The position numbers and the translations under genes were made by a program. Positions 61,006 through 64,000 of a DNA stretch of 64,000 bases are shown here, one piece after another. Every line of letters starts with the position of its first letter. Positions within the stretch are counted from its first letter, which is position 1. The stretch is taken from the NCBI GenBank assembly GCA_964384945.1, contig CAYLMK010000018.1, positions 1 to 64,000 of the forward strand, written 5' to 3'. Below the pieces are notes generated by a model, which saw only the letters and a list, made by a program, of their open reading frames with translations, was not told where the DNA came from and searched no databases. Source of the DNA: S015-6 sp964384945 (GTDB lineage: Bacteria; Desulfobacterota; DSWW01).

Positions 61006-61265
61006 GAGTTCTCGTCCTGCGGGGTCGACCCGGTCGCTGCGTCCCCGAAGGTGCCCCAGAGATATCCGTCCGGACCGAACTTGGTCCTGCACCCCGAGTG
61101 GCGGCCCGTCGTGTACGGGCCGCCCGTAACGATCGGGATCTTGCCCGAGAGGGCGGTGAGTCCCGCATTTGCCTGGTACCGGACGATCCGGACGTCCGGG
61201 ACGGTGGATGTGTATCGGTTCAGGTTGACTTCCGGAGGCCTTCCGGGCTCATATTGGGGACCGAC
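61005..61265 (-). pseudogene. PQQ-dependent sugar dehydrogenase fragment
   Basis: On the minus strand the frame reads GKIPIVTGGPYTTGRHSGCR and then FGPDGYLWGTFGDAATGSTP with QDENSLG, the conserved core of soluble glucose/sorbosone dehydrogenases (RTRFGPDGYLYVTTGDA...PQDxNSL). About 85 residues remain, cut on both sides. It is a remnant unrelated to the neighbours. Confidence 0.6.
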
Positions 61266-61320
61266 GCTCTCTTGAGGTTGTCTTTTCGGTCTACGCCGCG
61301 TAACACGGGGACCGTAACAC

Positions 61321-61351
61321 GGGGACAGCCACCGAAAGAGTGGCTGTCCCC
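61321..61351. repeat. Hairpin (REP-like or terminator)
   Basis: GGGGACAGCCA (61321-61331) and TGGCTGTCCCC (61341-61351) form a perfect 11-bp stem. The motif GTAACACGGGGAC occurs twice just before it. Such sequences are common dispersed repeats; it stands 21 bases before the sulfatase start. Confidence 0.6.
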
Positions 61352-61371
61352 GATTCCGGGAGGCTCGAAAG

Positions 61372-62970
61372 ATGGGGAGGATTGTCAAGCGGGCCGGGCT
61401 GCTTATCCTTTGCCTTCTCGCCCTCGTTGCCCTGCCGGCAGGGTGGCTCTTTTTCGGCCTGAAGCCGGACACAAAGGGTCTCGACCCTTCCGCCTTCCGG
61501 GCGGGCGGCAAGGACAGCGCCCCGGTGAGCCGCTTCGTGAGCGTCATCGACGAGTCGGCCCCCCGGCCGAACGTGGTCCTCATCCTGGCGGACGACCTGG
61601 GCTACGGAGACCTGGGGGTGCAGGGCAGCCGCGCCGTCAAGACGCCTCATATCGACCGGATGGCGGCGGAAGGAATCCGGTTGACCGACTTCTATGCGGC
61701 CGCGTCCACCTGCTCGCCCTCCCGGGCCGGCCTGCTCACGGGCCGCTACCCGGCGCGCAGCGGCATCAGCACTCCCTTGCAGGCCGCAGGTGACACCTTC
61801 GCACGCAAGCTCACCCACCGGGCGGCCCTCGGCATGGCCCGGCTCGGGCTGGTCGACATGATCGGCGGCGGGAATCTGGTGCCAGGGCTGCCCCGGGCCG
61901 AAATCACGATTCCCGAGGCCCTCAAGCTGGCCGGATACAGGACCGCCGCCTTCGGCAAGTGGCACCTGGGCGACTTCACCGAGCTGCCCGAATATCACCC
62001 CTTCCGGCACGGCTTCGATCATTTCCTGGGCTTCAACATGTCGAACGACGACTTCCCGGTCGCCTTCTGGCGCGGCGGCGAAGAGGTGGTCCCGGACATC
62101 GGCGCGGAGCAGTCCCACTACACCCGCTTGTTCACCGAGGAGGCGATCCGGTTCATCGAGGAGGAGAGAGGCGGACCCTTTTTTGTCTATCTTGCGCACA
62201 AGGACCCTCACCTCCCCTTCTTCCCCTCGGAGCGGTTTGCCGGGCAGTCCGAGGCCGGGCCGTACGGGGATGCGGTCGAGGAATTCGACTGGAGCACGGG
62301 CGAGATCCTCGCCGCCCTGGAGCGGCTCGGAATTGCCGACCGGACGCTGGTCATCGTCACGAGCGACAACGGGCCCTGGTTCGAGGGCAGCCCGGGCGAT
62401 CTCAGGGGACGCAAGGGGCAGAGCTTCGAGGGAGGCTTCCGCGTGCCCTTCGTGGCCAGGTGGCCGCGAGCCATCCCGGAAGGCGCCGTGACCGCAGTCC
62501 CGGCGATGGGCATCGACCTCTTCCCCACCCTTCTCAAACTGGCCGGTGTGGCCCTGCCCACAGACCGGGTGATCGACGGCGCAGACCTCTGGCCGCTGCT
62601 CTCGGGCCGGGCGGAGGATCTGCCCGAGCGAGCCTTGTATTTCTTCCACGAATTCGACGTGGAAGGCCTGCGCATGGGCGACTGGAAATACTTCCGGAGC
62701 ATGAGCCACTGGGCCTGGCCCCTTCCCCTGGACAAGCGGGACACCCTTGCCGGCCGCCTGGCCGGAGCCCGTGACTACACCCCACCGGGCACGGAGATCC
62801 GCATCCCGACGCTCGGCACCTGGCCGAGGCTCTTCCACGTGGGCCGCGACCGGGGCGAGTCCTATGACCTGATGAAGAAATACCCGGAAACGGCCAGAGA
62901 GCTGGGCGCGCGGCTGGATGCGTGGAGCCGGGAGTTCTCCCGAAACCCCCGCGGCTGGAAGGACGGTTGA
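61372..62970 (+). CDS. Sulfatase (Cys type, arylsulfatase family), exported or membrane bound
   Basis: The 532-residue protein has an N-terminal hydrophobic segment (residues 9-29, LLILCLLALVALPAGWLFFGL), the metal-binding LADDLGYGDLG near residue 70, the active-site motif CSPSRAGLLTGR near residue 112, whose Cys is converted to formylglycine, and GKWHLG near residue 197. It resembles arylsulfatases and steroid sulfatases. In an anaerobe the Cys would be modified by an anaerobic maturase, not found in the window. Desulfation of sulfated lipids would suit the island, but its place outside the regulon makes the link uncertain. Confidence 0.9.
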   Translation: MGRIVKRAGLLILCLLALVALPAGWLFFGLKPDTKGLDPSAFRAGGKDSAPVSRFVSVIDESAPRPNVVLILADDLGYGDLGVQGSRAVKTPHIDRMAAEGIRLTDFYAAASTCSPSRAGLLTGRYPARSGISTPLQAAGDTFARKLTHRAALGMARLGLVDMIGGGNLVPGLPRAEITIPEALKLAGYRTAAFGKWHLGDFTELPEYHPFRHGFDHFLGFNMSNDDFPVAFWRGGEEVVPDIGAEQSHYTRLFTEEAIRFIEEERGGPFFVYLAHKDPHLPFFPSERFAGQSEAGPYGDAVEEFDWSTGEILAALERLGIADRTLVIVTSDNGPWFEGSPGDLRGRKGQSFEGGFRVPFVARWPRAIPEGAVTAVPAMGIDLFPTLLKLAGVALPTDRVIDGADLWPLLSGRAEDLPERALYFFHEFDVEGLRMGDWKYFRSMSHWAWPLPLDKRDTLAGRLAGARDYTPPGTEIRIPTLGTWPRLFHVGRDRGESYDLMKKYPETARELGARLDAWSREFSRNPRGWKDG

Positions 62971-62993
62971 TGCAGGAAGGGACGGTTCCTCGG

Positions 62994-63986
62994 TCATCCA
63001 CCTCCTTGCCGCACCACACCCTCCAAGACTTTCTCGCCGATCCGGCGAGCCCGCGCCAGTCCGCCGGGTATGGTGGCAGTGATGTAGGCCGCCCTTTCGG
63101 CGATCTTCGCGGCCTCGCCGGGCTCGTGCCTATTCAAAGCCACGGCCACGGCGGCCGGAACGACGATGTTCAGGATGTTGATGCTCGCGTAGGTCAACTC
63201 CTGGCCTGCCAGACAAGCCACGGACAGAGGAATATCGAGCATCTGGGGAAGCATCCACTCCTGTCCCGGCCTGACGTTCGGCAGGCGACCCCGCTTGGCC
63301 ATCTGGATGGCCATCCATCCCTTGAGTCTCTGCTTCAAGCGGAACAAACCTCCCCGTGCGGCTCGGGGCAGTGCCGTACCGTAGACATCCCGTATCCTGT
63401 GCAGCCTCCCGTTCACGGTGACATCGGCGTCATAATAGGCGTCGAACCCAAGGTACTTCTTTGTCAAAGGGTCCGTTCGCCGCGCCTGGGGCCTGATTGC
63501 CGTGAACTCGATCGTGATGTCCATACCGGTAATGTGCTTGAAGAACACCGTCGAATTCTTCTCCACGACGGCCTTTCGCTCATCGTCGAGCTTCTTGACG
63601 ATGTGGGCCAGGCCTTCTCCCCCTTCCAGGCCCTCTCTGGATCGCTTCACCCGCCTGGCGACGGCCTCGATGGCACCCCTTTCCGATGCTGCGAGGAGAG
63701 CGTCCGTCACCGGCCCTGAGGTAGACTCGGCCGCCTTTCGGACCACGATGTACATGGCCACGAGGGCGGTTTCCGGGTCGTGGGAATCGGAGGTCCGGAG
63801 GTGGGCGATCCTTTCCGCGACCTTTTTCCTATCACCGCCGCTGTCGATGAGCAGGGCCATGGTGGACAGCAGAAACGACAAGGGCGTGTGACTCAACGGC
63901 GGGTTGATCGCGCCGATCGCGTTGGGCATGATGAAGCCCGACTCTTCGAACCCGGACAGCAAATCATAGATGCCGTTCATGGCCAC
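62994..63986 (-). CDS. Unknown protein, possibly incomplete at the window edge
   Basis: The frame is open from the right edge of the window to 62994, with GTG 63986 and ATG 63980 as possible starts; no stop precedes them within the window, so the gene may begin outside. The 330-residue product is largely helical, with GAINPPLSHTPLSFLLSTMA near residue 25, an acidic-basic middle (KKLDDERKAVVEKNSTVFFK) and a beta-rich part (DITIEFTAIRP, FDAYYDADVTVNG). I do not recognise a family. It converges on the sulfatase gene with a 23-base gap. Confidence 0.55.
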   Translation of the reverse strand: MAMNGIYDLLSGFEESGFIMPNAIGAINPPLSHTPLSFLLSTMALLIDSGGDRKKVAERIAHLRTSDSHDPETALVAMYIVVRKAAESTSGPVTDALLAASERGAIEAVARRVKRSREGLEGGEGLAHIVKKLDDERKAVVEKNSTVFFKHITGMDITIEFTAIRPQARRTDPLTKKYLGFDAYYDADVTVNGRLHRIRDVYGTALPRAARGGLFRLKQRLKGWMAIQMAKRGRLPNVRPGQEWMLPQMLDIPLSVACLAGQELTYASINILNIVVPAAVAVALNRHEPGEAAKIAERAAYITATIPGGLARARRIGEKVLEGVVRQGGG

Positions 63987-64000
63987 AACCGTCGGGGCTC

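Larger units (their letters stand above)
60238..61371. other. Decayed intergenic region with gene remnants
   Basis: This stretch of 1.1 kb has no intact gene. It holds a 28-bp inverted repeat pair (60352-60379 and 60739-60766), a fragment of an IS4-type transposase, a fragment of a PQQ-dependent sugar dehydrogenase on the minus strand and a hairpin at 61321-61351. It probably marks a boundary of the catabolic island formed by repeated insertion and deletion. Confidence 0.6.

Noticed and set aside
60861..61793. A 310-codon plus-strand frame running from the transposase fragment into the sulfatase gene.
   Set aside because: It crosses unrelated remnants and overlaps the start of the sulfatase in another frame, so it is chance.
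61291..62997. A 568-codon minus-strand frame opposite the sulfatase.
   Set aside because: The sulfatase motifs are on the plus strand. The minus frame is rich in Gly, Arg and Pro without recognisable domains.
1..64000. Search for tRNA, rRNA, CRISPR arrays and a replication origin.
   Set aside because: No clover-leaf genes, no spaced direct-repeat array and no DnaA-box cluster were recognised by eye.

Overview
The window looks like a catabolic island from an anaerobic, GC-rich bacterium, most likely a Desulfobacterota-type sulfate reducer or syntroph. This is inferred from a tungsten-type aldehyde ferredoxin oxidoreductase, an ETF plus membrane FeS oxidoreductase (ETF:menaquinone oxidoreductase type), class III CoA-transferases, many beta-oxidation enzymes, and no oxygenase. 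No rRNA, tRNA or CRISPR array was seen.

Layout. 1-5100: remnant of an IS21-type element whose istA gene is split by a second transposon of about 3.2 kb (788-4027, DDE transposase, ExeA-like ATPase, zinc-ribbon protein and a 47-residue gene). 5100-6060: non-coding sequence and a small membrane protein. 6165-16655: a TetR regulator, one broken and two intact CoA-transferase genes, an operon resembling a hydratase/retro-aldolase module (thiolase-like aldolase, DUF35, two MaoC proteins), a secreted cupredoxin-like protein, an SDR, and an acetoacetate decarboxylase-like gene. 16770-28190: a sigma-54 activator and, divergently, a sigma-54 operon with CrtI/PYROXD2-type flavoproteins, SDR, three SCP2 sterol-carrier proteins, an AveC-like membrane protein and a DapB-like dehydrogenase. 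28313-43690: a convergent long minus-strand gene series with YCF48-like, RND/MMPL, DUF1302 and DUF1329 proteins (probable hydrophobic-substrate transport), six more AveC-like membrane proteins, a further CrtI-type flavoprotein and an APH-type kinase. 43791-50160: a heteromeric acyl-CoA dehydrogenase pair, FeS oxidoreductase and EtfBA. 51540-60237: aldehyde ferredoxin oxidoreductase, acyl-CoA ligase, 3-hydroxyacyl-CoA dehydrogenase, thiolase, acyl-CoA dehydrogenase, enoyl-CoA hydratase and a frameshifted MoaD-like protein. 60240-61370: decayed sequence. 61372-64000: a sulfatase and an unknown protein.

How it fits together. The SCP2 proteins, heteromeric acyl-CoA dehydrogenases, Ltp2/ChsH-like aldolase module, RND/DUF1302/DUF1329 set and sulfatase together suggest uptake and anaerobic side-chain or ring degradation of a steroid- or terpenoid-like lipid; the substrate is inferred, not shown. 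Eight promoters across the window share one exact architecture (TTGACA-like -35, 17-bp spacer, TAAATA-like -10) carrying paired 11-bp operator-like motifs near GAATANCATTC 18 bp apart. One of them lies in front of the TetR gene itself, so a single regulon run by this TetR protein is proposed. The flavoprotein/SCP2 operon is instead under a sigma-54 promoter with three upstream palindromes. The repeated AveC-like membrane proteins next to CrtI-type flavoproteins and SCP2 proteins are the least explained and most novel part of the window.
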